A DNA stretch of 64,000 bases from Torymus aiolomorphi (lineage: Eukaryota > Arthropoda > Insecta > Hymenoptera > Torymidae): the NCBI GenBank assembly GCA_036365515.1, contig CM070873.1, positions 75,542,529 to 75,606,528 of the forward strand, written 5' to 3'. Below the pieces are notes generated by a model. The model did no database searches and was not told where the DNA came from. It worked only from the letters and a program-made list of their open reading frames with translations. The position numbers and the translations under genes are program-made. Position 1 is the first letter of the stretch. Every line of letters begins with the position of its first letter. Positions 1 to 12,410 of this stretch are shown piece after piece.

Positions 1-748
1 CTTCCTCAAACTTAATTTGTTGTGCTATTAGATAAATTATTTGCATTAAAAAGTACAATTAATGGTAAACACGTTTATTCAATTGCTTTTAAAAAATACA
101 AATTCAAAATTTTGTAATATTTTCAATTTTATAATCTTATCAATTATTATGCATTTGCATAAACAGAAGTAAAATACCATTTAAAAAAATAAAATATTTT
201 TAATGACTTGAATTACAATAACAAAGACTTTTTATACTGTCCTAAAATACCAAAAAACATCCAAAATTCTAAAAACGAATATCTCCAAAAATAATCGAGC
301 AATCTTAATAAAATTTTGTACGTATATTTTTCATAACGTGAGTTAGACAGTCTATAAATTTCAAATTTGAAAAATTAAAACAAAAATTTAACCTCAAATA
401 TCTTCGAATCTTATGAACATTTCTCCTTGGCCAACGAAAGGGCTTCAGAAGTTTAAAAGAGCTATACCTCTATCCGAAATTTCATAAAGATTTATTGATT
501 TTTACTCCAGTTATCGTGCGACAATGAAAACGCAATATTTTCTCTCCAATAATTTTTTTCTTGTTAACCTATCGATGTAACCTCTTGAATTTTTTACAGG
601 AAAAAATACTTAATAACTGGTAAAAATTTTGTGTAAAAATATGAAATATTTTCTGAGATAAAAATTATAGAAGAAAATGATACATTTAATAACAAATGAA
701 GGAAAATAGATTCAAATGTTTAAAAAAATAAATTGTAGCTAATTCAAT
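1..748. other. AT-rich non-coding stretch
   Basis: No coding signal is visible in any frame. Around 390-540 there is a diverged match to the interior of repeat family A (AACCTCAAATATCT followed by wording about 150 bp long that recurs at 2596, 2902 and 3230). The rest is low-complexity A/T sequence. Confidence 0.5.
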
Positions 749-1297
749 GTAAGGTAAAGTACCCAGTACTGGGCAAAGCCAATTTTGGAACCAGTAGTGG
801 GACAACCGTAAAAAGCTATAATAAACGGTTAATACGATAACAGCATTCTTTATTATGTTAACTGTGTAGTCACTACGTTATTGTGTTGATTTACTTCTTA
901 AATTAGTGAATAACAAGATACAAATTTTTCGAGGTTAGCTTTCAGAAGTGCACATAGCGAAATCTTTGTCCTACTTTAGGTGCCTCTTAATTCCCATATC
1001 ACAGTAGTGGGACACGTTTAAAAGTATATTCCCACTATTGGGTTCAAACGGGCGTCCCACTACTGGTTCCAAATAAATTACTGTATCCCACTATACCAGT
1101 CGATAGTTATTTTCATTTAATGAGATTATTTTAATACAAAAGCAACGAAAAAGGCATTTTTTTTTTCTTAAAATAAACCTTGATACATGATCTGCCGAGG
1201 TAATTAGTTTTCATGTATTATGCTTAGTTTTGGTAATAGAAACGATTATAAAAGAAGTATGGTAAAAACTGTCCCAGTACTGGGTACTTTACCTTAC
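749..1297. mobile_element. MITE-like element, 25-bp perfect TIR
   Basis: The first 25 bases (749-773) are the exact reverse complement of the last 25 (1273-1297). Each terminus contains the self-palindrome CCCAGTACTGGG. The interior repeats AGTAGTGGGACA-type motifs in both orientations (near 790, 1005 and 1055). The element is 549 bp with no open frame, so it would be non-autonomous. I could not find a convincing target duplication in the AT-rich flanks, so the superfamily is left open. Confidence 0.7.
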
Positions 1298-2500
1298 TTT
1301 CAAATGCATTTCAAAAAATTGAAAAAAAATTGCCCTATCATATAAAAATATACAAAAAAAAAAGTGAAATTTCAAACTGTTACTCTTATTATATAGAATT
1401 AAAAAAAAATTTTAACTGTCTTGCAGTATTCATACTCAAAGTATTAGTCATATACTAGAAAATCACGCGCATTAGTGTATGCACACAACTTTAAGATCGC
1501 CAACAACTCAAGGTTACAAGTCAAATATTCTGAATTATTAGCTTTTCCACTTATGTTTTAATGAATTTTCATTTTAAATACATCTTATTAATAAATGTAA
1601 ATGTTTTAAAATATTTTATAGTAAATTTACATCTGGATGACGTTTATGAACACTAATTTTTATAAACATATAATATATTTTCTGATATTAAATATTTTAC
1701 TATAAAATTTAATAATGTATTAGAAAAAAAGAAATAGATACATTTAAATTCAAAGAACATCACCATTGCAACATCTACGAGCAAACGGATGTGACAAACA
1801 ACTGACGGTATACGAATGAAAAGCAGAACGGCATAGACCACCTGTAGTTAATGATATCTGCAAGCAGCTGTAGTTGATATGTAGTTATTGATACAAAAAG
1901 TAAAAACGGAAAAACGATTAGATAAAATGTACACTCTCAAATGTATATGTCACGCCTATTACAGGCTTTGTTTAAATAAAACAATCTAGTCTTTAACAGA
2001 ATGTATATAGTTACAATTGTCTTCTGCGTCTCAAACAACTTACAATTACACAGGTTTTACCGCCAATTTTTTCCATTAGAAATAAAGTATTTCAAAATTG
2101 AAAACAAAAATATACACGTCTGATTAATTTGTATAACGCGGACCATTGTTAAATTTTAAACATCATTCTACCATCGGAACATGAAAATAGCAGAAGGTTT
2201 TGCGCTTGACAGCAATAATAAATTGTTTTATAAGTGTAAAAATGAAATTTATAAAAAAAATTTGTGTGCGGAATAAACAATATATTTGTGAAATTTTATT
2301 AAGAAATATTATCTATTAATTATACAAAATATCACAGTAAAATAATTTGGAGGTAATATTAATTATGAAAAGGGTTTTTATATATCGTGAATTGAATGTG
2401 TATTAGTTACGTTCCAAGTAGGTAGGTTATTTTGTATTATTTATATCTTAACATAAATACTTTTGTGTTGACACATTATTAATTGCATCTAATAAATGAT
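1298..2500. other. AT-rich non-coding stretch
   Basis: I see no gene, RNA gene or clear repeat boundary here. Short open frames such as the one at 1653-1841 are A/T-biased and have no recognisable composition or motif. Confidence 0.5.
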
Positions 2501-3960
2501 TTAAAGAAGCGATTAAGTCAATTTTACTTCCAAAATCGCTAGGCATACAAAGCTCAATTTTTTTTCATTTATTAATTTTACTAAAAATATTTTAACCTCA
2601 AATATCTGAAATTTATGGACCAATCATTTTGCCCCAAGAAATCGACATAAAAATCTAAAAAATACACATCTACAAGAAATTTTGAAGCGAATAAGTCAAT
2701 TTTATTCCAGCAATCGTTGCACATACAAAACTCATTTTTTTTATTTTTTCATTTTTCAATGCTTACGTTTTTTTTTATAATAATAGAACACCCTATAAAA
2801 GAAATTTTTTTTTTAGAAAATATGGCTATTTTAATTCTATTTCGAATGCTACCCATTCCCTTCGAATACATAGAGCTATTCTCGAGAAATTAAAAATATT
2901 TTAACCTCAAATATCTCTTAAATCTATGGACCAATCATTTTGCCCAAATAACTCGACCCAAAACTATACAAAATCCATCTCTACGAGAAATTTTGAAGCG
3001 ATTAAGTCAATTTTTACTCCCGCAATGGTTAGACATACCAAACTCATTTTTTTTTCATTTTTCTACGTTTACGTTTTTATTAATAACAAAAGAACCGTGA
3101 TAGCTAGAAAAATAATTTTTTTAGAAAATATAAGTATTTAAATTCGCTTTCGAATTCCACCCATCCGATTCAGATACATAGAGCCGTTTTCGAGAAATTT
3201 CGATTTGAAAAAAAGGTTAAAAAAATTTTAACCTCAAATATCTCAGAAATTTATGGACCGATCATGTAGCCCAAAGAACTTAGCCGATATCTATCCAAAA
3301 TCTACCTCTATAAGAAATTACAAAGCGATAAATCCAGGTTTACTCCATAAAACGTGCGACATAGAGAACACATTTTTTCCATTTTTTAATTTTTTTCTCA
3401 AAAACTAACCAACAGAATGGATTAAAATTTTCACAGCTTATAGCAATTTATATTCTGCATTATCGTGAATTTTCTCCAAAAAATTGACCGTTTAGTTTAG
3501 GAGTTATTAGCTTTTTTAAAAAAAACACGTTTTTGTTAATAACAAGAGAACCGTGATAGCTAGATAATATTTTTTTTTTGAAATTATAGGTTTTTTTATG
3601 CTCTTTCGGATGCGACCCATCCGATTAAAAAATTTAAATCCGATCATTAAAAAAATCAAAAATAAATTTTTCGAAAATCAAAAATTTGAAATAAAACAAA
3701 AACGAATCAGTAAATCATCAAAAATTATTTTCTTCCCGAATTCGGAATAAAAAAACAAAAAAAAATGAAAACCTGATGGCTAAAATCGACCGCGTAGATC
3801 CGGAGATAAAGCGGTATACATACATACACACACACATCCATATAGACATTTTCTAAAATGATGTGAAACAAACTTCTAACACCTCTAATGATGTTTATAG
3901 AGAGTTTTAACGAAGTTGAAAATTTTACTATTACAAAGATTCCTCTAGGAGGAAGCAATA
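2500..3960. mobile_element. Repeat family A, diverged copy with internal units
   Basis: Three diverged units of about 310-330 bp start near AACCTCAAATATCT at 2596, 2902 and 3230. They contain wording also found in the interior of the other family A copies. A short (CA)n tract lies near 3820-3840. The right terminus at about 3940-3960 carries the family's terminal hairpin CTCTAGGAGGAAGC. The left boundary is not resolvable. There is no coding capacity, so this is a non-autonomous repeat of unknown class. Confidence 0.6.
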
Positions 3961-4080
3961 TTATGAAAAAGAAATATGTGGTTACCAAAATAATGAAACG
4001 AATTCCAGCTTTAGAATGTGCAATAGAAGGCTAGAGGTAAGTTTTAGCACAAATTTAATAATGTAATAATAATTTGTCAA

Positions 4081-4335
4081 AAAAATAAGAGGAAATGGAT
4101 GCATAAGAGTGTTTTGAGAAAAAACTTAGTATCAGGTGCTGTTACATAATGGTAGTTAACTTGGCAAACTTTGAGCTTCGCATTTTTAGGCTAGAGGATT
4201 AGGTGATTTCAGAGAAATAGATGCGAAAGAGTAGTTTTTAAAAAACTTTGTACCGCCTGCTGCTATGGAAATGGCAGTTGACATGCGAACTCAACTTTTC
4301 AGCCAACTTTGAGCTTCGAGTTTTATAAAAGCAAG
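4081..4335. repeat. Tandem duplication, about 125-bp unit
   Basis: Two diverged direct copies share the order GAGAAATAGATGCG / AAAACTTTGTA / TTGAGCTTCG, the first at about 4081-4200 and the second at about 4201-4335. No function is recognised. The remaining sequence between 3960 and 4449 shows nothing else. Confidence 0.5.
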
Positions 4336-5070
4336 AGAATCAGCTGGTGATACAGAGATTTGAATTGTAATTCTGATAACTTGTACTTTTGTCTTTTATT
4401 CCTTGCAATAGCTACAAAGAAAAAATATATTATTGTTATCTTTTTTAACAACTTTAAATTCTCTGTTGAAATACTAATATAAGTTTAATGTTTTTATTCA
4501 AACAATCTTGCTCTCAACAACTGTCCAACTCTCTACAAAGAACTTGACAGAAGCTTAAATGTTTTTTTGAAACAATTATATAATAAAAACTTTTATAAAA
4601 TATTTTTTAAACTATTTTCTATAATTCCTATAAAAACATTTTCTATTTCTCACAAAACTGATTTTTGCTATTTAAATTATCTCTTTATCTCTTTACAATA
4701 TTTGTTTGTATGTATTTGCTATGAAAATGTTTTCTTTTTCTTGCAAAAATCATTTTTCTTATCTATAATATTACTCATTAACCTTTAGACTGCCGGGATT
4801 TGAAGGGCTTTAATCCCCTTAAAAAATGTCTAAACCATGTCACTATATCTTAGATATAACGTATACAATGTTCCCATCACAGGTAGAGTCTATATTTAGG
4901 CTTTCCGGCAGCCTAGATGATAAATTAAAGTCGTACTTTCAATAACAGAATCATTTCTGTTAATTATTCATTATTATATTTTCTCTACAAAATATCTCCA
5001 AAAATGGTCCATCACTACATCTTTGAAAAAATCCTTTAATAAATTATTTTACAAAACTTCTACAATCCTT

Positions 5071-5207
5071 TAGTAGTATATTACGCAACAATGGAGGAAA
5101 AAACTTGGACAGTCCACAGCTCGTGTAAATTGTCACCCTCGCCTTCGGCTCGGGTGGCAAACACGAGCTGTGGGCTGGCCAATTTTACTCCCGTGGAGCG
5201 TATACTA
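5071..5207. mobile_element. Hairpin MITE with AGTATATTACGC-type ends
   Basis: The left end reads AGTATATTACGC and the right end GCGTATACTA, an imperfect terminal inverted repeat. Internally CCACAGCTCGTGT pairs with ACACGAGCTGTGG. It abuts the family A terminus at 5208. Related ends occur at 17488-17590 and 59339-59478, and the inverted copy in the other arm lies at about 19744-19876. Confidence 0.6.
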
Positions 5208-6847
<1,640 letters not shown>

Positions 6848-6852
<5 letters not shown>

Positions 6853-6929
6853 CCTAGTGAGGCTGAAAATACAACCTTCGCGATCGGGCACCGGGAGCGA
6901 AAGTGGTACTTTCGGCCCGCTAGGCAAAA
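6848..6929. repeat. Short GC-rich inverted repeat
   Basis: TTTTGCCTAG at 6848 and CTAGGCAAAA at 6920 are exact inverted copies around a GC-rich centre. It lies directly at the inner boundary of the left arm and may be a small MITE whose insertion point coincides with that boundary. 6930-7102 is AT-rich with no feature. Confidence 0.5.
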
Positions 6930-7102
6930 AAAAACTTTTGCAAGCAACGAGAAATTCTTTTCCAAAACCTTTACAATCACTTTAAAAAACTTTTACAAAC
7001 GATAAGAATTTTTTCGGAAACCATAGGAATTATTTTCCGAAACCTATACAATATCCTAAAAAATTATTTACGTTTTATTTTATGAAAAGGAATTCTACAA
7101 AT

Positions 7103-8173
7103 TGTAACAGGATGGCTAGTGGGGGAAAATCCCAACAAGCCACAGGCCAGCGATGCCCTAGAACACGGTGCCGCGGGTGTCAGACTAAAATGACTTGCCC
7201 GGGGATCTGCTCCTGGAATCCCGAAAACAACGCGAAGATCGCACACGAACTTCGCTTTCCAACTAATTGGATCGCTGAGTGAAAAGCGCGCGCTCGACGA
7301 GTAAAGCGCGCGGCCGCTATGCTCAGATATGAAAACGACCGGCGGAGTCGTTTTCCCGCGGAGGCGGCGGTATCCGGGAGAAGGACAGGTTGTAAAGAAC
7401 AACGCGACGAGTAACTAGATATCACAATATATTCACAAGCACTAATCTTTACAAGCACGACGCAAGTGCTGATTAGAACAAAGAGTTAGTTCGCGCGCGA
7501 CCGTTAATATTCAAACGCGCGAACTACACGGCGCGCGGCGAAGCTGCTATGCTCGAGCGCAGTGTTAAGTACGGCGAGCTGACACACACTCGCACGTACA
7601 CGGCACAGAAAGCTTGCACGGGGCGATTTCCGTGCGAGCCTTTACAATAAACCCGCGAGAGGAGAGTAGAAAACTTACGTTAGGAAGGAGCAGCCGGTGC
7701 ACTCGACTCTCTCTCGCTCCCTGTCGCTCGCACAGCAGTTGCGCTCTCTTTCTCTCTCTCTCTTGCTCGCTGTATCGTGTCGGCAGGCGGGTTGGCTGCC
7801 GGCTCGTCGCTCACAGTCTCGTGCGGCTCACGCGGCTCGGGACAGCTCTCCCTCTGTCTCTCTTTCGCACGTTCACTATATACGGCGCCTCCACTACACT
7901 CGCGGGGTCTCACAAAGTACGATAGGACGGCGCGGACAAGTAAAAACAGGAGAGACACGGAGGAGATGTTTTACGCGCGATGGCAGACACGAATATGGCT
8001 CCCTTTTCTCGCGGGAACCAGTTAGCAGCTTCGCGACGGATTACGGGCATTTTACGCGTCGCGAGACCGATTCGCTACGCGCGGCGCGCCTCGATTCGGC
8101 TGCGCAGGAGTTGCGCGCGCGCGCTCACTACCTTCGCGCGGTAGATTAGAATCGCGGCTAGACACGCGTTACA
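7103..8173 (+). mobile_element. Solo LTR, 1071 bp, CpG-rich
   Basis: The block starts TGTAACAGG and ends CGCGTTACA, giving the inverted terminal hexamer TGTAAC/GTTACA. It is flanked on both sides by AAAT (7099-7102 and 8174-8177), a 4-bp target duplication. The interior is rich in CpG (GCGCGC runs) and CT tracts, in sharp contrast to the AT-rich surroundings. An AATAAA at 7646-7651 could be the LTR polyadenylation signal on the plus strand. No internal retroelement domain is adjacent, so this looks like a solo LTR left by LTR-LTR recombination, gypsy- or BEL-like from the 4-bp duplication. Open frames across 7680-8149 are composition artefacts. Confidence 0.75.
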
Positions 8174-9823
8174 AAATCAATAATAAATTTTTGCGTTCTA
8201 AAGTCGAACTAGATTTCTTTCACGCGGATACTGAAAGTCAAACCCAAAAAAGTTGTGAAATCAATTAAAGCGTAGTTCTATACTTAACAAACTTTATTTA
8301 TAATGTACTTTTACTCTTAAAAAGTTGTGAAATTTCTCTAAAAAATTAATTGTTTACAAAAGTAAAAACTTATAGGCAAGAATAAGTTTGGTTACTATTC
8401 CATGTAGTTTTATACTTAACAAACATTATTTATAATGTACTTTTACTCTTAATTAAAAAGTTGTGAAATCTCGATTTCTAAAAAATTTTTTTACAAAAGT
8501 AAAAACTAATTTAAAACTTTTGTGAATAACAATACTACCATTTAATAATGATATTAAAAATATACCTTAATGAACTCTCATAACGTTATCACACAATCAA
8601 ATTATTATTTTCTCTTAAAAAGTTGTGAAATCTATCTCAAAAAACATTTTACAAAAGTTTAAACTAAGACAAGTATTAGTCTCTTGCTCATCCTCCCTCT
8701 CTCTCCCTCCCTCTCTTTCTCCACCTGTCTCTCTCGCCCTCTCACTCTCTTCCTCTCTTTCCCGCCCCTCTCTATCTCCCTCTGTCCCTCTCTCTCTCAA
8801 CATCCGTCAAACTGAGTACCAAAAACTTGAATGAGGGCTTCAATATTAAAAAAAAAATCAACACGTTTTTTAAAAGCTAATTTTTTAAGTACGTTCTAAC
8901 AACACAATTTCTCTAGTCCTTTTAATTCTTCTAGTCTCGTCTATTCAATAAGCACTTTTTACAAATGGGAATAATTTTTTTCATGACTGTACAAATAATA
9001 ATATTGTTAATATAAAACTTTCTATGAAAGTATAAAATAAGGCAAGTATAGACGTTTTTTCTACATAATCTATAAAAAAACAACCCAATTTGTCTAGACC
9101 ATTTATTTATTCGAATCTCATCTATTCAATAAGCACTCTCTACAAATGGTAATCATTTTTTTCATGATTGTAGAAACCAGTGAAAAAGTTTTTTACTTCT
9201 TTGAGTCATTGTATGCTGAACAAATTATATGTAGGTAAGTACATTAAAATTGTTCACTGCAAATCAAACAAACGAAAGTTGTGAAATCAATTATCAATAG
9301 TCAAGTAATGCAAACAACTCTCGGAAACAACTGTATGACTGTTCTCAGAAATTTAGTCAAATTTGATCATCTTTCTATACAAATTAAACACAAAAAAGTA
9401 CTGAAATAATATAAAACTTTCTACGAAAGTATAAAATAAGGCAAGTATAGACGTTTTTTCTGTATAATCTATAAAATAATAATATTTATGATTTTTTAAA
9501 AGAAATCAAATAAATACCAGTCAAAAAGTCTTTCACTTCTTTGAGTCATTGTATGCTGAACAAATTATATGTAAGCATTCAAATTGTTTACTGCAAATCA
9601 AACAAATGAAAGTTGTGAAATCAATTATCGATAGTCAAGTAATGCAAACATCTCTCGGAAACAACTGTTCCGTACTGTTTTCAGAAATGTATTCAAATTT
9701 GTTCATCCTTCTATGCAAATTAAACACAAGAAAGTACTGAAATCAATTTATTGTAGTCAAGTACCCATAAGATAACTTGACTGATATAATAGAACTTTTC
9801 GTACCTTGCGTGTAAAATTACAT
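8174..9823 (+). repeat. Repeat family B, with internal tandem units
   Basis: The block contains repeated AAAAAGTTGTGAAATC wording at 8250-8640. Two tandem copies of a roughly 215-bp unit follow (9196-9410 and 9534-9760, about 338 bp apart), both starting around TACTTCTTTGAG. Paralogous copies occur at about 41460-43425 (interrupted) and, inverted, at 17591-17757. A CT-rich stretch occupies 8690-8802. No protein-coding capacity is seen, and the class of this repeat is not recognised. Confidence 0.65.
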
Positions 9824-11165
9824 TTTATGCCCACGTTGTAACTTCAAAAATATTCAGCCAGTGAGCATAAAGTATTACTTAACGCCTAAGAGGCGCAATA
9901 GCTCACATACTCCTATATACAAAACCTTATAGAACCTACGCACTTTACGCCCGTGTAGGTGAAAATTATTTTATGACTATTATGCTTTCTTTTCATTTCT
10001 AAAATTCATAAGAATTTTTTCAGATATTAACGACAAGTCAAAGTTTTGAATTTTCTAGAATATTACGCATCTTGGGAGGACAAGAAAAGTCTAGAGCTTC
10101 TCTAGCGGGGGTAGTTCTCCAATCTCCCACACATACTTGGCGGGCCCAACGGTTTGCAGTTTACAGGTGGGCTTTGTAAATGTAGAATTCTAAATTTTTG
10201 CATAAATTCATTAAAAATGTTTATACCTATATAAGTCCACTATAATTAACAAATAATTACAATGACTCTAATTTTTAATTGATACTTTTCAAATATATCA
10301 TCCCTACATATGTGCAGAATCTCATGATTTACTTACATTAGCCAAAATATTTTTCCTTGTATCCGTCGTTTTCAAACAGAAATGAAATAAAAATGCATAT
10401 AAATTGTACTAAAAAATCTACTCAAAAGTGCTTTAGATTTTACTAACCATTTTATAAGCCACCTATTTTTTATCCTTTTCCCGCGTGTAAATATCATATA
10501 AGATCTCATGTCAGTATTTCAGCCATCAGATCTCATATGAGATTATACACACACGTACACGCACGCGCACACGCACACGCACACACACACATATATATAT
10601 AATGTTATCTGCAATTTTATATATTATGGGATCTCATGAAATCTCATATGAGATCTGATGTCCGATATTCACATATATGGGATCTCATATGATATTTTCA
10701 CGCGGGTTTGCAATTTCTATTTAAAAACAGAGTGATACATTCATGGATCAGTATTTAATATGTAAATGCAATCCATTTATACATTTTATCTGATTTTTAT
10801 ATATGAAAATGACCATGTCTACACCTTGAACTGCAAACCGTCGGGCCCGCCAAGTATGTGTGGGAAATTGGAGAACCGCCCCTGCTAGAGCAGCTCTAGA
10901 CTTCTCTTGTCCTCCCAAGATGCGTAATATTATAGAAATTTCAAAACTTTGACTTTTCGTTAATATCTGAAAAAATTCTTGTGAATTTTAGAAATGAAAA
11001 GAAAGCATAATAGTCATAATATAATTTTCACCTACATGTCGTAAAGTGCGTAGGTTCTATAAGGTTTTGTATATAGGAGTATGTGAGCTATTGCGCCTCT
11101 TAGGCGTTATGTAATACTTTATGCCCACTGGCTGAATATTTTTGAAGTTACAATGTGGGCATAAA
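9824..11165. mobile_element. 1.34-kb element with about 350-bp inverted arms
   Basis: It starts TTTATGCCCACGTTGTAACT and ends with the inverted near-match AAGTTACAATGTGGGCATAA. The inverted arms run to about 10175 and from about 10815, with roughly 90% visible agreement. There is no open frame. A partial copy of the terminal region lies at about 43150-43310. The element abuts the transposase relic at 11166. It resembles a foldback-type MITE. Confidence 0.8.
10480..10706. mobile_element. Nested 227-bp palindromic element
   Basis: CCCGCGTGTAAATATCATAT at 10480 is mirrored by ATATGATATTTTCACGCGGG ending at 10706. Repeated GATCTCATATGAGAT motifs fill both halves, and a (CA)n/(TA)n tract (about 10540-10600) lies in the loop. 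It sits in the unpaired centre of the 9824-11165 element, so it may be a later insertion. Confidence 0.65.
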
Positions 11166-12206
11166 TAGTGTAGTGGATTGTTGCTCAAAAACAGCATTTT
11201 TTAAATACCCTCATAAATAGAAATCTGGTGATGTAAGATCGGGTGAGCAAGCAGGCCAGTTAACCGGACCTCCTCGACCAATCCATTTGTTACCATAGTG
11301 CTCATTCAAAAAAGCCCCTACAATTCGAGCAAAATGTGGTGCTGCGCCGTCCTGCTGGAGCCACATTCTTCGTCGCGTTTCTAAATCAACATCTTCCATC
11401 AATCCAGGTAGTTCATCTCTTATTAGCGTCGATAGGTATGTTGATTTACATTTGCTTCAAAAAAATAAGGGCCAATCAACGTCTTTGATGGTTTACAGTT
11501 CTGACCCGATGAGGATTCACATCAGACCAATAATGGCAATTATGCCTATTCAGTTCCCCATCACTTTGAAATTGTGCCTCATCAGAAAAAAGAACAAAGT
11601 TAAAAAAGTTTGGATCATTTTCTATCATTTGTAAAGCCCATTGGCAAAACACAATACGCTGTTGGAAATGCTGAAACTGTAGCTCTTGAACCAAAGTAAT
11701 ATGATACGCGTGATGTTGAAGCACCTTCATAATTCTTAAAAAAGTATTTCTTGGAATACCAATTTCCCTTTCGACTGGACGAGCGCTAATGTGTGGGTCA
11801 AGATGAATTATTGCAAGGATAGTTACAACTCGATTGTAACTATCCGTGTGTGGGTTCCTCTATTATTAGCCTGTACCACATGATTCATGGAAAAAAAGAT
11901 TTTTAACGGACTTTTCTGAGTTTGACCTAGATTTGACCTTGAAATTACCTTGGAAAAAATTTCTCAATATGATTTTGAACGTAAAATTTCCAGCTCTTTC
12001 CGAATCCGGGGTCAAAACTAGGTGTTTCCATATGAAAAAACCACTTTGACCTTGAAATAACCTCAAAGGTCAAGTTCAAGGTCAAAGGCGTTAGCGCCAT
12101 TATGTGCCCCCCTTTGTCCCCTATAACTTTTGTCTGAACCATTTTTCTCTATCTAGCTTAGGTTCCGAGAAATCCGGGTGCGGCGATTAAAATGGGTCAC
12201 CGTGTA
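11166..12206 (-). mobile_element. Decayed DD41D Tc1-mariner-type transposon
   Basis: A minus-strand transposase relic (about 11170-11890) is followed by a non-coding terminal region rich in TTGACCTTGA-type words. The terminal region ends at TACACGGTGACCCATTTT (read on the minus strand, about 12190-12206). The wording and the terminal TACAC(G) resemble the intact element at 53908-56824. The left end has merged with the 9824-11165 element and cannot be fixed. The right end abuts the microsatellite that hosts the R1-type retrotransposon. Confidence 0.65.
11170..11890 (-). pseudogene. DD41D transposase relic
   Basis: Reading 5' to 3' on the minus strand gives these fragments in order. The first is helix-turn-helix-like, near 11730-11860 (ISARPVEREIGIPRNTFLRI). 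The next is 11476-11730, with the first catalytic Asp in FSDEAQF and the family motif RHNCHYW. The last is 11211-11402, with the second Asp in WLQQDGAAPH and a third Asp in SPDLTSPDF, 41 residues further on. Between the last two, the stretch expected to hold VWAGI-type sequence is missing and stops intervene. The DD41D spacing matches the intact copy at 54803-55879, but the two proteins are clearly diverged. Not functional. Confidence 0.8.
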
Positions 12207-12262
12207 TATACACACGACACACATACACACACACACACATACACACACACACACATACACAC
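12207..12262. repeat. (CA)n tract at the 5' end of the retrotransposon
   Basis: An imperfect ACAC/ACAT repeat directly precedes the 5' untranslated region of the R1-clade element. A matching CA tract follows its 3' poly(A). It probably is the insertion target. Confidence 0.85.
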
Positions 12263-12410
12263 CCGTGTCGAGTTGCTAGTCTCGCATCAGGCGCCTCCCC
12301 AGGTGGCGGATAGGGGAAAGCTCGTCAGATATGAAGGGCACCGGGGAAATAAAATACCCGGGGTGGACCAAAACTGGCTAGGGGAAGGCACCCCAAATAA
12401 GAAACCAACC

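Noticed and set aside
7680..8149. Overlapping Ser/Arg-rich open frames on both strands
   Set aside because: They lie in a CpG- and CT-rich solo LTR. Frames on both strands open together, which is a composition effect.
8615..8834. Glu/Arg-rich minus-strand and Ser/Pro-rich plus-strand frames
   Set aside because: They translate a CT-rich low-complexity tract.
11866..12142. Two overlapping minus-strand frames
   Set aside because: They fall in the non-coding terminal region of the decayed DD41D element. The wording is TIR sequence rich in TTGACCT.
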